From Bradyrhizobium lablabi (GTDB lineage: Bacteria; Pseudomonadota; Alphaproteobacteria; Rhizobiales; Xanthobacteraceae): a stretch of DNA of 64,000 bases. Below, piece by piece: positions 16,705-25,286 of this stretch. Location: NCBI RefSeq assembly GCF_018129385.1, contig NZ_JAFCLN010000005.1:248001-312000 (forward strand), read 5' to 3'. Both the position numbers and the translations under genes were made by a program. Every line of letters starts with the position of its first letter. Position 1 is the first letter of the stretch. The notes under the pieces were generated by a model, which was given only the letters and a program-made list of their open reading frames with translations, did not search any database and was not told the origin of the DNA.

Positions 16705-17694
16705 TCAATCGTTCACGCCGTTCCAGCGCAGCGACATCGGCGGGCGAACCACCGGTCCGCCGTCGTCGGCGGTTTGCGGCGGAGGCGGTGCGGGTGGCGG
16801 GGCCGGTTGAGCCGATAGCTGCATCGGAGCGGCACTGGCCTGCACCGGCGGCGGCCGGCGGACCGGCGGCGGCGCGACGGGGCGTGGCGGGGGCGGAGGT
16901 TGAACCGCCGTCACGCGCGGCCGCGCCGCCGGCGCCGGTGGCTTGACCTCGGCAGGTTTTGCTTCGGTCGCTCTGGCGGCAAGCGGGACAGGTGGCTGGT
17001 TTGCCTTGAGCTCGGCGATGCTGGCCTTCAACTGCTCGACCTGCTGGCCGAGTGCAGCGAGATCGCGCTGCATCGACTGGATCAGCTCGGCCGATTCGGG
17101 CGGGAGCGCCGCGGCAGCAGCCGGAGCGGCGACGGAGGTAGCGGGGCTGGTCGCCGGTGCCGCCTGATCCGCGGCGGCTGCCTGTTCGACAGGCGCGGCG
17201 GCTTGATCGGTAGAATCAGCCTGGTCGGCTGAAGCGGTTTGCTCGGCGGGCGCCGCAGCTTCAGCAGGCGGGGAGGAAGCGAGCCCGAATTGCGGCATGA
17301 ACTCCGAGATCAGGGGTGTCCATTCCGCGATCATCTGCCGGGCAGAGCCGCCATAATGCTTCCAGATGCCGGTGGCGCACGCGCTGACCAGCGCGAACAT
17401 GAAGATCATGGTCACCTTGCCCAGCCACTTGCTCCTGGCGGGCGGCGGTTTGACGGCGGTGGGGCGGAAGGTCGTGTCGACGGTGGGGGCCGCTACCACC
17501 GCGTTTGGCGGCACGTGGGACGGTCCGCTCGGCCGGATCTCCGGCTGAACCGATCTGGTGTCGCGCGTGATGTCGGCGAGCACCTTGTCGGCCCAGGTGC
17601 TGGAGATGCTGCTGGAGACATTGAGGGGGACGACGTCCGGCGCGATGGCCGGCGCATCCTGCGGATAGGTCACTTTCACGCGTGAAAACAGCAT
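16705..17694 (-). CDS. Single-pass membrane protein with coiled coil and Pro/Ala-rich tail
   Basis: A 329-residue protein. About 85 cytoplasmic residues are followed by one transmembrane helix (LGKVTMIFMFALVSACATGI), then an Ala/Gln-rich region, a coiled coil (SMQRDLAALGQQVEQLKAS) and a Pro-rich tail (VQPPPPPRPVAPPP). The ATG at 17694 has GGAG upstream and starts within a longer open frame. The layout fits an envelope-spanning structural protein. A similar design is common in Bradyrhizobium but has no assigned function. Confidence 0.7.
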   Translation of the reverse strand: MLFSRVKVTYPQDAPAIAPDVVPLNVSSSISSTWADKVLADITRDTRSVQPEIRPSGPSHVPPNAVVAAPTVDTTFRPTAVKPPPARSKWLGKVTMIFMFALVSACATGIWKHYGGSARQMIAEWTPLISEFMPQFGLASSPPAEAAAPAEQTASADQADSTDQAAAPVEQAAAADQAAPATSPATSVAAPAAAAALPPESAELIQSMQRDLAALGQQVEQLKASIAELKANQPPVPLAARATEAKPAEVKPPAPAARPRVTAVQPPPPPRPVAPPPVRRPPPVQASAAPMQLSAQPAPPPAPPPPQTADDGGPVVRPPMSLRWNGVND

Positions 17695-17960
17695 TGGTGC
17701 TCCGTGCGCATTCCCCCACCACCCGCAAGGGGTGGCCGACGGATTTCCAGATTGTCCCAAGTGCAAGGAGTCCAATCGGGTTTGACCAAAGCAAGGCGCT
17801 GGCGTGGAGAGGTTGGGGCTGACAACAACCGGAACGCGCGGGAACCCGGTCAAAACTGCGGCAAGGCGAGGGAACGGGACGGGCCTGTCAGCGGTTTTCC
17901 CGGCGAACCGCGGCGTGGCCGAACGCCCGTTCTGCCGCGCCAGAAGCCAGGGAGAGTGCG

Positions 17961-18146
17961 ATGATTTCCGAAATGCAAATCCACACCATGGCCCGGCAAA
18001 TGCTGGAGCGGCACGGCCAGGTCGCGATCGCGAAGGCAGCGCAGATGGCGGTGGAATGCGAAAGCAAGGGCGAGGACGAGGAAGCGAAGGAGTGGCGGCA
18101 CATCGAGGCCGCGATGAAGATCATCCGCGGGCCGGGGCAGGGGTGA
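17961..18146 (+). CDS. Small cytoplasmic helical protein (DUF6961-like)
   Basis: A 61-residue protein starting MISEMQIHTMARQMLERHG, with AAQMAVECESKGEDEEAKEW and ending RHIEAAMKIIRG. GGGAGAG precedes the ATG. It resembles a family of about 60-residue alphaproteobacterial proteins with the KTW/KEWRHIE motif. No biochemical role is known. Confidence 0.65.
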   Translation: MISEMQIHTMARQMLERHGQVAIAKAAQMAVECESKGEDEEAKEWRHIEAAMKIIRGPGQG

Positions 18147-18248
18147 GATCTGCGATCGGCTAGAAGCCGAGCGCGCCGCCTATTTTTGGCCACGCAGCTT
18201 CGCTCTATGACCCCCCGGCGGACACTCCGCTCCGCCGGGACGCATTTT

Positions 18249-18626
18249 ATGCCGATAGTGAAAACAGGGCGCGGCCGGCTCGCGCTCGCCGCCGTTCTTG
18301 TGCTGGCCGCGACCGCGGCCGGTGCGCAGGAAAACCTCGATGCGGGAAAGTCCGCGTCCAAACTGTTCGCGGAGAGCTGCGCGAGTTGCCATCGCAGCAC
18401 GCGCGGCCTGTCCAAGGGGCGCTTCACCATCTCGCTCTATCTTTATCTCCAGGAGCATTACGCCGCCAATTCATCCTCGGCCTGGGCGCTCGCCTCGTAT
18501 CTGAATTCCGTCGATGATGTGAAGGGCGGTGCGAAAAGCAAGCGCGCGGCCGCGGCTTCGCCGCCGTCTTCGACCTGGACGTCGCGGTCATCCCTGCGCC
18601 CCCCGATGCCGGTGCCCAAGCGCTAG
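18249..18626 (+). CDS. Cytochrome c-like periplasmic protein
   Basis: A 125-residue protein. A signal peptide (GRLALAAVLVLAATAAGAQ) is followed by a c-type heme motif in LFAESCASCHRSTRGLSKGR. The helix after it (LYLYLQEHYAANSSSAWALASYL) matches the short family found in Bradyrhizobium. No obvious distal Met ligand is visible, so function as an electron carrier is uncertain. The C-terminal about 35 residues (Ser/Pro/Arg-rich) look unlike the usual Lys/Ala/Pro tail, so a late frameshift is possible. The ATG at 18249 is chosen for the signal peptide. Confidence 0.65.
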   Translation: MPIVKTGRGRLALAAVLVLAATAAGAQENLDAGKSASKLFAESCASCHRSTRGLSKGRFTISLYLYLQEHYAANSSSAWALASYLNSVDDVKGGAKSKRAAAASPPSSTWTSRSSLRPPMPVPKR

Positions 18627-18758
18627 GGCGTCCCGATCGTGCTGCGTGCCACGGCTTTTCCACGCCGTGCTCACAAATCTCCTTCCGGGAGCCATCTTTT
18701 GGACTCCGGACGGCGCGCACTATCAGACGTTGCGTATGGGTGGCGTGGGAGTGAGACC

Positions 18759-18938
18759 ATGACGAGCGAGCTCGAGAGCAAGGTCGAGAAATACGAGGCC
18801 AGGGCCGCGAGGTGCGAGGAGCAGGCCCGGGAAGCGAAGGAAAAATCCCAGCAGAATTTTTACGAAGTGCTGGCCGGCTACTACCGCAACCTCGCCACCG
18901 ATTTCCGCAACATCATCGAGAAACGCAAGAGCGCATAG
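18759..18938 (+). CDS. Small coiled-coil protein (59 aa)
   Basis: A 59-residue, highly charged helical protein (MTSELESKVEKYEARAARCE, then AREAKEKSQQNFYEVLAGYY). GGGAGTGAG precedes the ATG. The composition is typical of a real small protein and occurs in relatives. Its 3' end overlaps the convergent gene by 58 bases. Function unknown. Confidence 0.65.
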   Translation: MTSELESKVEKYEARAARCEEQAREAKEKSQQNFYEVLAGYYRNLATDFRNIIEKRKSA

Positions 18939-19600
18939 CGTACGCGCGCGCGATCCGGTCCTTGCCATTTGCCGAGCGTGCCGCGGTTCAGGATCTCGAC
19001 GATCCCGAGCATCAGCACGAAGGCGAGCAGCGCCAGCATCACGCGCACGGGCGTTACGATGGGGTCGACGCCCGGCGCCGCCGCTGTAAGGCGCGCGACA
19101 GGTTCTGACTTGTCGACGATGAGCGGAACGCCCTGGGCAACGTCGACCCAGCGATCGCGCCAATCCATGCGCGGCGGGGAAGGCGGCTCGCTCATGTCGG
19201 CGCTGGCGCGTGCCGGCGCCGATGATTGCAAGGCCGCGTCGTCCTCTGCCCTCATCCTCGACATGGCTTCGCGCCAGCGCGAGTCCTGGGTCCAGTTCGG
19301 CGGCTTTTTCTCATCGGCGGAAGCGGTTTCCGGCTGCGCTTCGCGCGCGGCCTTTCGCGCTTCTCTCTGTGCTTCGCGCTGGGTTTCCCTCTGAGTTTCC
19401 CTCTGTATTTCCCTTGCCCTGATCTGCTTGGCGAACTGACGCCGCCCGGGCGTTGCGTCCCAGCACTTGTTGGGGCCATGCCACCACAGATGCTTTCCGG
19501 GAAAAGCGGCGCGCGCCTCCGCCATTGTCATGCAGGAGGGCGAGGCGTGCGAAGGCGAAGCGGTGAACGCGATCGCAACAACGATCAACGCGACACGCAT
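18881..19600 (-). CDS. Secreted or membrane protein with RETQ repeats and C-terminal helix
   Basis: A 239-residue protein. A signal peptide (MRVALIVVAIAFTASPSHAS) precedes a conserved-looking CMTMAEARAAFPGKHLWWHG segment and a low-complexity run of RETQ/REAQ repeats. A charged stretch follows, then one transmembrane helix near the C-terminus (VRVMLALLAFVLMLGIVEIL). The N-terminal motif with two Cys and two Trp occurs in small exported Bradyrhizobium proteins. Start at 19600 (GGGAC upstream); an ATG six codons earlier also exists. It overlaps the 59-residue gene tail to tail. Confidence 0.65.
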   Translation of the reverse strand: MRVALIVVAIAFTASPSHASPSCMTMAEARAAFPGKHLWWHGPNKCWDATPGRRQFAKQIRAREIQRETQRETQREAQREARKAAREAQPETASADEKKPPNWTQDSRWREAMSRMRAEDDAALQSSAPARASADMSEPPSPPRMDWRDRWVDVAQGVPLIVDKSEPVARLTAAAPGVDPIVTPVRVMLALLAFVLMLGIVEILNRGTLGKWQGPDRARVRYALLRFSMMLRKSVARLR

Positions 19601-19787
19601 GGGGCTGTCCCATATCATCTGGCGGCCGCCGCCGCATTTCCCGCGCCGGGATTCGCGTAGAGCTTAGAGGTTTAAACAATGCAAATTGTGGCGTGTTTTA
19701 AGGGACAGTGGCGTTAACCCATCACGGGTTTCCGGGTCACAGATGCGGCGAGTCTGTGGCGGGCGCGACGATCGGCCCCGGCGAGCG

Positions 19788-19937
19788 TTATGCGCGGCCG
19801 TGGAGCTGATGCTTGGCGTGCCATTTCGGGCCGGGCCCGCGCATGTAATGCTGCTCGGGCCGATAGGGGTTGCCGAGGCCTGCGATCAGGCCGTGGCAGC
19901 GCGTGATGAACGAGAGCATGAACCGTGCGAGCGGCAT
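19788..19937 (-). CDS. Small hypothetical protein (49 aa)
   Basis: A 49-residue protein starting MPLARFMLSFITRCHGLIAG, with a Pro/His/Lys-rich end (YRPEQHYMRGPGPKWHAKHQ). A strong GAGGAGG precedes the ATG at 19937. It starts 10 bases after the DUF6894 gene ends, so the two are likely one transcript. No family recognised. Confidence 0.6.
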   Translation of the reverse strand: MPLARFMLSFITRCHGLIAGLGNPYRPEQHYMRGPGPKWHAKHQLHGRA

Positions 19938-19947
19938 GGCGGCCTCC

Positions 19948-20181
19948 TCAGTGCGGCTTGCCGAGGACGGATGCGAAGGGGACGACGAAGATTTCGTCGC
20001 CCAGCGCATCGGTGACGCGCAGCTCCCAGCCGCGCCAGTCCTCCGCATTGGGCGTCATCAGCAGCGAATGCACGAAGCGATCGGCGTGCGCGCAGGCTTC
20101 GGAGAAATCGCTGACGGCGGCGCCGCGATGGTCGATCAGGAGATGGTCGGGATCGGCGCAATGGAAATAGACTCTTCGCAT
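19948..20181 (-). CDS. DUF6894-family small protein
   Basis: A 77-residue protein starting MRRVYFHCADPDHLLIDHRG, with a helix FSEACAHADRFVHSLL and ending in a strand-rich WELRVTDALGDEIFVVPFAS. This is the pattern of DUF6894, a very common short rhizobial family. GGAAG precedes the ATG. No function is established; some members are linked to stress responses. Confidence 0.8.
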   Translation of the reverse strand: MRRVYFHCADPDHLLIDHRGAAVSDFSEACAHADRFVHSLLMTPNAEDWRGWELRVTDALGDEIFVVPFASVLGKPH

Positions 20182-20301
20182 GTTCGGCTTCCTTCACAGC
20201 GAATCGCCCCACGCATCAGAAATATCAGCGCGCGAATGCACGGAGTATCCGGGCGATCCCCCACCGGGAAGCTACGGGCAACGTGCAGTATTTGAGTCAA
20301 A

Positions 20302-20553
20302 TCAGCGATACGCCAGGCTGTTCGCACCGGCGTATGTGTCCATCGGATATTCGCTGGCCGCCGCGCGCTCAAACGCCTTGGCCGCCTTGGCCGCGTCATC
20401 CTGCGAAGCCTTCGCGGCCAGCCGCCGGTAGTTTTCGGCCAAGGCCTCGAGCTGCGCCATCACCGAGCCGTCGGTCATGGTGCGGGCGGTGCGGAGCAGG
20501 GTCTCCGCGGTTTTCAGGTAGGCGTTGCCACGTCGTGAGATCTGAATGTTCAT
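20302..20553 (-). CDS. Small helical protein of unknown function
   Basis: An 83-residue protein starting MNIQISRRGNAYLKTAETLL, followed by an amphipathic helix AQLEALAENYRRLAAKASQD and an Ala/Lys-rich end. GAGGA lies just upstream of the ATG at 20553. No signal peptide. Similar short helical proteins are common in Bradyrhizobium; no family name recognised. Confidence 0.6.
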   Translation of the reverse strand: MNIQISRRGNAYLKTAETLLRTARTMTDGSVMAQLEALAENYRRLAAKASQDDAAKAAKAFERAAASEYPMDTYAGANSLAYR

Positions 20554-20709
20554 GACATCCTCGCTCGGTTCTTTCCCGCTGCCGCACCGGTGAGCCGGTG
20601 CTTTCCCATGTGCGCAGACTAGGGCGAGCGCGGCCCGCATCTCCATCGCACTTGGGTGCAGTCCGGCTATCTCGGGGGAGGATGGCGCTATACGAAGGTT
20701 TAGGGTGCC

Positions 20710-21576
20710 TTACCGGCCAATGGCGGCGGCATCGAACCGGCGCGGCGGGCGGACGAGAAACTCGCCGCTCTCGACGATGCGCATTTCCTCGGTTCCGCGC
20801 GCGGCGGTGCGCTCCAGCACGGCGAAGATGGCGGATGCGGCGTGGCTCAGTGCGTCCGGCGTATTCTTTTTCTCAACGCGCGCGGCCACGAACAGCGCGG
20901 CGAAAAGATCGCCGGTGCCGTTCGGGCTGATCGGCAGTCTTGGCGTGCGCACGCGCCAGGCGCGCGATCCCGGCGCGGATTTTTCGATCGCGAGCGTCTC
21001 GATCTCGCCGCGCGGCGTATCAGCGAGTTCGGCGCTGGTGACGACGACGGTCGATGGACCGCGCGCCATCAGCGCCTGCGCCGCGGCGATCACCTCATCT
21101 GTTGTCGTCGCATTCGCTCCGCCCAACCATTCGAACTCGAAATGATTGGGGGTGATGATGTCGGCGAGCGGGCACAGGCGGTCGCGCACCAGTGCGGGGA
21201 TGTCGGCATGGACGAACAGGCCGCGGTCGCGGTCGCCGAGCACGGGATCGCAGCAATAAGCAAGCTTCGGATTTCGGGCCTTGGCGCGCGCGACGAATTC
21301 GGCGACCACGGCCGCGATGTCAGGCGAGCCGAGATAGCCCGACAGGATCATCTCGCAGGCGTCGACCGCGCCGCGTTCCTCGATGCCGCGCAGGAGATCG
21401 GCGACGAGTGGCGCCTCCAGCACCCGGCCGCGGATGGTCGGATAGCCCGGGCGGTTGCTCAGCAGCGTGGTCGGTACGGCAATCACATCGATGCCGTGCG
21501 TCTGCATGGGGAATATTGCGGCGCTGTTGCCGACATGGCCGAAGGCGACTTGCGACTGGATCGAGATGACGGTCAT
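20710..21576 (-). CDS. pdxY: Pyridoxal kinase PdxY
   Basis: A 288-residue ribokinase-fold enzyme that phosphorylates pyridoxal with ATP in the B6 salvage pathway. Features are the N-terminal SIQSQVAFGHVGNSAAIFP, substrate-side NRPGYPTIRG, GYLGS, YCCDPVLGD and the catalytic anion-hole motif PNGTGDLFAALF (about residue 220) with its Asp. The length matches the family (about 285-290). It is a single gene, divergent from rlpA. No strong ribosome site is visible before the ATG. Confidence 0.93.
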   Translation of the reverse strand: MTVISIQSQVAFGHVGNSAAIFPMQTHGIDVIAVPTTLLSNRPGYPTIRGRVLEAPLVADLLRGIEERGAVDACEMILSGYLGSPDIAAVVAEFVARAKARNPKLAYCCDPVLGDRDRGLFVHADIPALVRDRLCPLADIITPNHFEFEWLGGANATTTDEVIAAAQALMARGPSTVVVTSAELADTPRGEIETLAIEKSAPGSRAWRVRTPRLPISPNGTGDLFAALFVAARVEKKNTPDALSHAASAIFAVLERTAARGTEEMRIVESGEFLVRPPRRFDAAAIGR

Positions 21577-21793
21577 TGCTGAGGAAATTCGAAGCGGCGG
21601 ATGACGCTTACGCTAATTCCACCCTACAGACCTGCACACCCTGCGCGCTGTGGCCAAATAGGCACATGCGAGGCGGAATCGTGCGGCTGCCGCGATGGTG
21701 GCCGCATCCGGCCACGGATCGGCCCGGATTGAGCCGCGCCATGACGACTTGTTGATTTTCGGCTTGGGCGGGGGCGCAGGTTGGGGATGCAGC

Positions 21794-22309
21794 ATGGCTT
21801 CCTTCGTTTGCGCGCGAAACGTCATCCGGCTGTTTGCTGTCGCTGGCGCGGGGGCCATGCTTGCAGCCTGCGCCCAGACCACCGTCTCGCAGCGCGCCGA
21901 GCGTGCCGCCTTTCGGCAGGCCGCGATCGAGCAGCATCGGGCGGCGGCAGCGCCGGCGATGATGAGGCGGCGTGTCACTGCGGCCAGACGATATGCGACG
22001 GCGCGCAGGTATGCGGCACCGGCCTCGACGCCAGCGCACGGGGTCGCCAGCTTCTACACCGAGGGCACCAAGACCGCGAGCGGAGAGAAATTCAACACGC
22101 TCGATATGACGGCGGCGCATCCGACCTTGCCGTTCGGCACCAAGCTGCGCGTGACCAATGTGAAGACCGGCCAGGCGGTGACGGTGCGGGTCAACGACCG
22201 CGGCCCGTATGTGCCGGGAAGAGTGGTCGACGTCTCCTATTCCGCGGCGGATGCGCTGGGCATGGTGGGCAAGGGCCTCGCCAAGGTGAAGCTGGATGTC
22301 GTGGAGTAG
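21794..22309 (+). CDS. rlpA: RlpA-like septal ring lytic transglycosylase lipoprotein
   Basis: A 171-residue outer-membrane lipoprotein. The signal peptide ends in the lipobox LAAC (Cys 26), followed by a basic Ala/Arg-rich linker and a double-psi beta-barrel domain (about 78-168). That domain contains GVASFYTEGTKTASGEKFN, AAHPTLPFGTKLRV and VRVNDRGPYVPGR, with the catalytic Asp of RlpA. RlpA cleaves naked glycan strands at the division septum. No SPOR domain is present, so it is a short family form. The ATG at 21794 is chosen because it gives a complete lipoprotein signal. Confidence 0.88.
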   Translation: MASFVCARNVIRLFAVAGAGAMLAACAQTTVSQRAERAAFRQAAIEQHRAAAAPAMMRRRVTAARRYATARRYAAPASTPAHGVASFYTEGTKTASGEKFNTLDMTAAHPTLPFGTKLRVTNVKTGQAVTVRVNDRGPYVPGRVVDVSYSAADALGMVGKGLAKVKLDVVE

Positions 22310-22341
22310 CGGGCGCGCGCGCTCCGGAATGACGAGACAGG

Positions 22342-22692
22342 CTAGGCCTTCTTTACGAATTCCGATTTCAAGTTCATCGCACCGATGCCGTCGATCTTGC
22401 AGGCGATGTTGTGGCCGTCGGTGGCCTCGGTCAGGCGGATGTTCCTGACCTTGGTGCCGCCTTTGACTGATGACGACGATCCCTTCACCTTCAGGTCCTT
22501 GATCACGATCACGCTGTCGCCATCCGCAAGCAGGTTGCCGTGCGCATCGCGCACGCCGGGCTCGGGCGAGGCCTCGGCGGCTGCGCCGGCCTCAGTGCTC
22601 CATTCATGGGCGCATTCCGGGCACACCCACAGGCCCCGATCCTGATAGGCATGTTCGGAATTGCATTTCGGGCAGTTCATTCCAACGTCCAT
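22342..22692 (-). CDS. YjdM (PhnA)-family zinc-ribbon protein
   Basis: A 116-residue protein. An N-terminal zinc ribbon (Cys 7, 10, 24, 27 in NCPKC and VCPEC) is followed by a small SH3-like barrel with [24 protein letters not shown] and [11 protein letters not shown], the diagnostic YjdM C-terminal core. E. coli YjdM was once called alkylphosphonate utilisation protein PhnA, but its real role is unclear. ATG at 22692 (GAGG upstream) or 22680 could be the start. Confidence 0.9.
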   Translation of the reverse strand: MDVGMNCPKCNSEHAYQDRGLWVCPECAHEWSTEAGAAAEASPEPGVRDAHGNLLADGDSVIVIKDLKVKGSSSSVKGGTKVRNIRLTEATDGHNIACKIDGIGAMNLKSEFVKKA

Positions 22693-22839
22693 TACCGGCC
22701 TCGTTGGTGTCCAGGCGAGGCGCACCGTAGGTCCGCATCCGGCTAAATCAAGCGAAAATCGGGCCGCCCGCTCCGCAAGAGCGGGATGCGTGACGAGCAT
22801 AAACGTTGGTAACCCGCCGCGTTGCTCGATCCCGCGACG

Positions 22840-22867
22840 GCGGATTGCGCTTCGCTAATCCGGCTTA
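22840..22867 (-). repeat. Half copy of the GGCGGATTA..TAATCCGCC repeat
   Basis: GGCGGATTGCGCTTCGCTAA (from 22840) matches one arm of the family at 27709-27790. It overlaps the stop codon of the serine hydrolase gene. Confidence 0.55.
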
Positions 22868-24607
22868 CGCGTCGTTGTCGGTCTTCGTCCGCCTGGCGAT
22901 GAACGTGCCGTTTGGCTGATGGTAGACGAGCTGGTCGATCGCGCCGGACGGACCGCGGCGGAATTCGGTGCGGAAGCCGTCGAGCTTCAAGATCGTGAAG
23001 GTTGTCCCTTGATAGGGCCGCAAATGGTGGAGCGGCTGAAACGGAAGCTTGAGCGTGAGCTGACCCTCGGCATCCAGCGAGACGATGTGAGTTTGATCGG
23101 CGCGCGTGTAGTGACCCAGGCAGGCGGTGCGGAAGGCCGGGTCGAGGCAGTCGCCGGCGGGGGCGCGCGCGAAGACGATGTCGGCGACCAGCGCCTCGAG
23201 TTGAGCCGAAAGGCTTGCGATGTTGCCGTCGCGATCGGTCGTGAACGAGATCGGCAAACGGTCCGGATGGAGTTCTCCGATGATTTCGGGCAGTTCGAAC
23301 GTATCGTAGTGCCGGTGCGATAGGACCGACGACAGGCCGCGCCAGGCCCAGTGCAGGCCATCGCCGGCTTGCGTGATCACCATGCGTCCATAAGCCGGGT
23401 GTTCGTAGACGCCGGTATAGTCGGCGAGATCATGGCTCGGCCTTGTGTTGGGTTTGCGCGCCGGCGGTGCCGCTTCGTCGGATTTCTGCTGAGCGAGCGC
23501 CTTGCGGTGCATGTCGCGCAACCGATCCAGCCACGGCACGGGCTCGTTGCCGCAGGCGTGATCCGCAATGTGGTTGATCAGGATGCTTGGTACCGGATTA
23601 TTGCCGGTGTTGGTGAAAACGGCGATCCCGAGCTTTTGCTCGGGCATCAGGCGGAGCAGGGTGCTCCAGCCGAGCCACCCGCCGGAGTGGCCGACGGCAC
23701 GCTCGCCGCGATAGGTGGTGGAGCGGAAGCCCAGCCCGTAATGGCCGTGGCCGAATTCCTCGAACTCGGGGGCCGACTCGTGCACGCGCGGCATCTGCAT
23801 CTCGCGGATGAGCGCAGCGGAGAGCAGCCGTTCGCCCTCGAATTCGCCTTCGGCCAGCAGGAATTTCAGCCAGTTGGCGACAGCTTCCACCGACATATTG
23901 ATCGCGCCGGCGGCCGTCGCGGCGATCGGCCAGTATTTGATGCGCCGGCACGCCTCGCCGTGCACCAAGTATGGAACGGCGGCGTCACCGGCGGCGGCGA
24001 ACTCCTCGGCCGAGAAGCTGACCGGCATCCGCAGCCTGTCCGTCAGCCGTGTGCGGGTGAATTCCTCAAAACTCCTGCCGCTGATGCGCTCGGTGACGAT
24101 GCTGGCGGCATTATAGGCGAGGTTGCTGTATTGCCAGAGAGTCCGGATGTCGCGTGACGGTTCGAGATGACGAAGCGCGGTCAGCAATTCCATGCGCGAG
24201 AGACCGCCGGGCATCCAGACCCAGTCGTGGCGCGGCAGGCCGGAATGATGGGAGAGCAGGTCGCGGACGGTGACGCGCTCGGTGGCGACCGGATCGTGCA
24301 GCCGCAATTCGGGAACGTAATCCCGGACAGGCTTGCTCCAGTCGAGACGTCCCTCGTCGACCAGCAGCGCCAGGCCGGTGGCGGTAAACATCTTGCTGAT
24401 CGAGCAGATCAGGAATTGCGTCTGCGGTGTCGCCGGCAGCGCCGCTTCGGCGTCCCGCTGGCCCCAGGCCCTGAGGAGAGTCGTCTCGCCGTTCTGTACG
24501 ACCGCGATGGCTGCGGCAGGCACCTTCCACTCCGCCATCGCTTCCGCCGCCAGCGCGTCGAGCGCCGGCGTGAGCGCCGCGATGGCCGTGTTTTTCATTG
24601 TGAGCAT
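22865..24607 (-). CDS. Serine hydrolase, class C beta-lactamase family
   Basis: A 580-residue enzyme of the penicillin-binding/class C beta-lactamase fold. The catalytic motifs are S69-I-S-K72, Y160-S-N162 and a GHSGG in the KTG position, all in order. The last about 190 residues form an extra beta-rich domain, starting LADYTGVYEHPAYGRMVITQ, similar to the C-terminal DUF3471-type domain in D-aminopeptidase and esterase relatives. No signal peptide is seen, so it is probably a cytoplasmic esterase or peptidase rather than an antibiotic-resistance enzyme. The ATG at 24607 has AAGGGGGA upstream. Confidence 0.88.
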   Translation of the reverse strand: MLTMKNTAIAALTPALDALAAEAMAEWKVPAAAIAVVQNGETTLLRAWGQRDAEAALPATPQTQFLICSISKMFTATGLALLVDEGRLDWSKPVRDYVPELRLHDPVATERVTVRDLLSHHSGLPRHDWVWMPGGLSRMELLTALRHLEPSRDIRTLWQYSNLAYNAASIVTERISGRSFEEFTRTRLTDRLRMPVSFSAEEFAAAGDAAVPYLVHGEACRRIKYWPIAATAAGAINMSVEAVANWLKFLLAEGEFEGERLLSAALIREMQMPRVHESAPEFEEFGHGHYGLGFRSTTYRGERAVGHSGGWLGWSTLLRLMPEQKLGIAVFTNTGNNPVPSILINHIADHACGNEPVPWLDRLRDMHRKALAQQKSDEAAPPARKPNTRPSHDLADYTGVYEHPAYGRMVITQAGDGLHWAWRGLSSVLSHRHYDTFELPEIIGELHPDRLPISFTTDRDGNIASLSAQLEALVADIVFARAPAGDCLDPAFRTACLGHYTRADQTHIVSLDAEGQLTLKLPFQPLHHLRPYQGTTFTILKLDGFRTEFRRGPSGAIDQLVYHQPNGTFIARRTKTDNDA

Positions 24608-24733
24608 GGCAGCGTCCCCCTTACGGGGAAGCCTACACAAGGCGCGGCACTTGTCTCATTACGATTCCGCAATCTGTGCTAGGCTGGTGTCGAGGGCGCA
24701 CGGAAGATGCGCCGTATTTTCGGGAGTGAAGCC

Positions 24734-25120
24734 ATGAACCAGCCCGTGCCAGTCAACCCGCCCGATCTTTGCTCGCATATCGTCACGGCTTCGACCATGC
24801 CTTGGCAGCCGACGCAGTTCGAGGGGATCGAGATGAAGATCCTCTATTCCGACGACGAGGGGCGCTCGACCATCCTGTTCAAAATGGCGCGAGGGGCGAT
24901 CGTGCCGCTGCACGAGCACACCGCGCTGGAGCAGACGTTTATGCTCGAAGGTTTTCTGGAAGATGCCGAGGGGCGCTGCGGCGCCGGCGATTTCGTCTGG
25001 CGGCCGGGCGGCAACATCCATGTCGCGCACGCGCCGGAGGGGGCGACGTTTTTGGCGATTTTCAATCGGCCGAACCGGTTCTTCGACGGGACGAAGTTTT
25101 TTACGGCTGCGAGAGAGTAG
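24734..25120 (+). CDS. ChrR-like cupin-domain protein
   Basis: A 128-residue single-cupin protein with metal-site motifs PLHEHTALEQTFMLEG and PGGNIHVAHAPEG. This matches the anti-ECFsigma ChrR-type cupin and 2,4'-dihydroxyacetophenone dioxygenase-like branch. A zinc or iron ion is probably bound by His and Glu. No sigma factor gene is nearby, so an enzymatic or sensing role is possible. GGAGTG precedes the ATG at 24734. It is divergent from the serine hydrolase. Confidence 0.82.
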   Translation: MNQPVPVNPPDLCSHIVTASTMPWQPTQFEGIEMKILYSDDEGRSTILFKMARGAIVPLHEHTALEQTFMLEGFLEDAEGRCGAGDFVWRPGGNIHVAHAPEGATFLAIFNRPNRFFDGTKFFTAARE

Positions 25121-25136
25121 GCCGCTCCACAACAGG

Positions 25137-25238
25137 TCGTCATCCCCGCGAAGGCGGGGATCCAGTATTCCAGAGACAGCAGTGATAGAGCCGAGCCGCC
25201 GCGGCGTACTGGATGCCCGCCTTCGCGGGGCATGACGA
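25137..25238. repeat. BIME/REP-like palindrome
   Basis: TCGTCATCCCCGCGAAGGCG and GGGGATCCAGTA (25137-25167) pair with TACTGGATGCCCGCCTTCGC and GGGGCATGACGA (25207-25238), an inverted repeat of about 30 bp with few mismatches. This is the common rhizobial intergenic type. Confidence 0.9.
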
Positions 25239-25286
25239 GCGGTGGGTGGGACGACAAGCGCGCGAGTACGGAGAAGGAGCCGCACC

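Noticed and set aside
22865..24607. Antibiotic-inactivating beta-lactamase
   Set aside because: The class C-like motifs are there, but no signal peptide is visible and a C-terminal extra domain fits esterase/peptidase relatives.
24167..24682. A 171-codon plus-strand frame
   Set aside because: Antisense to the serine hydrolase; Arg/Gln-rich with no motif.
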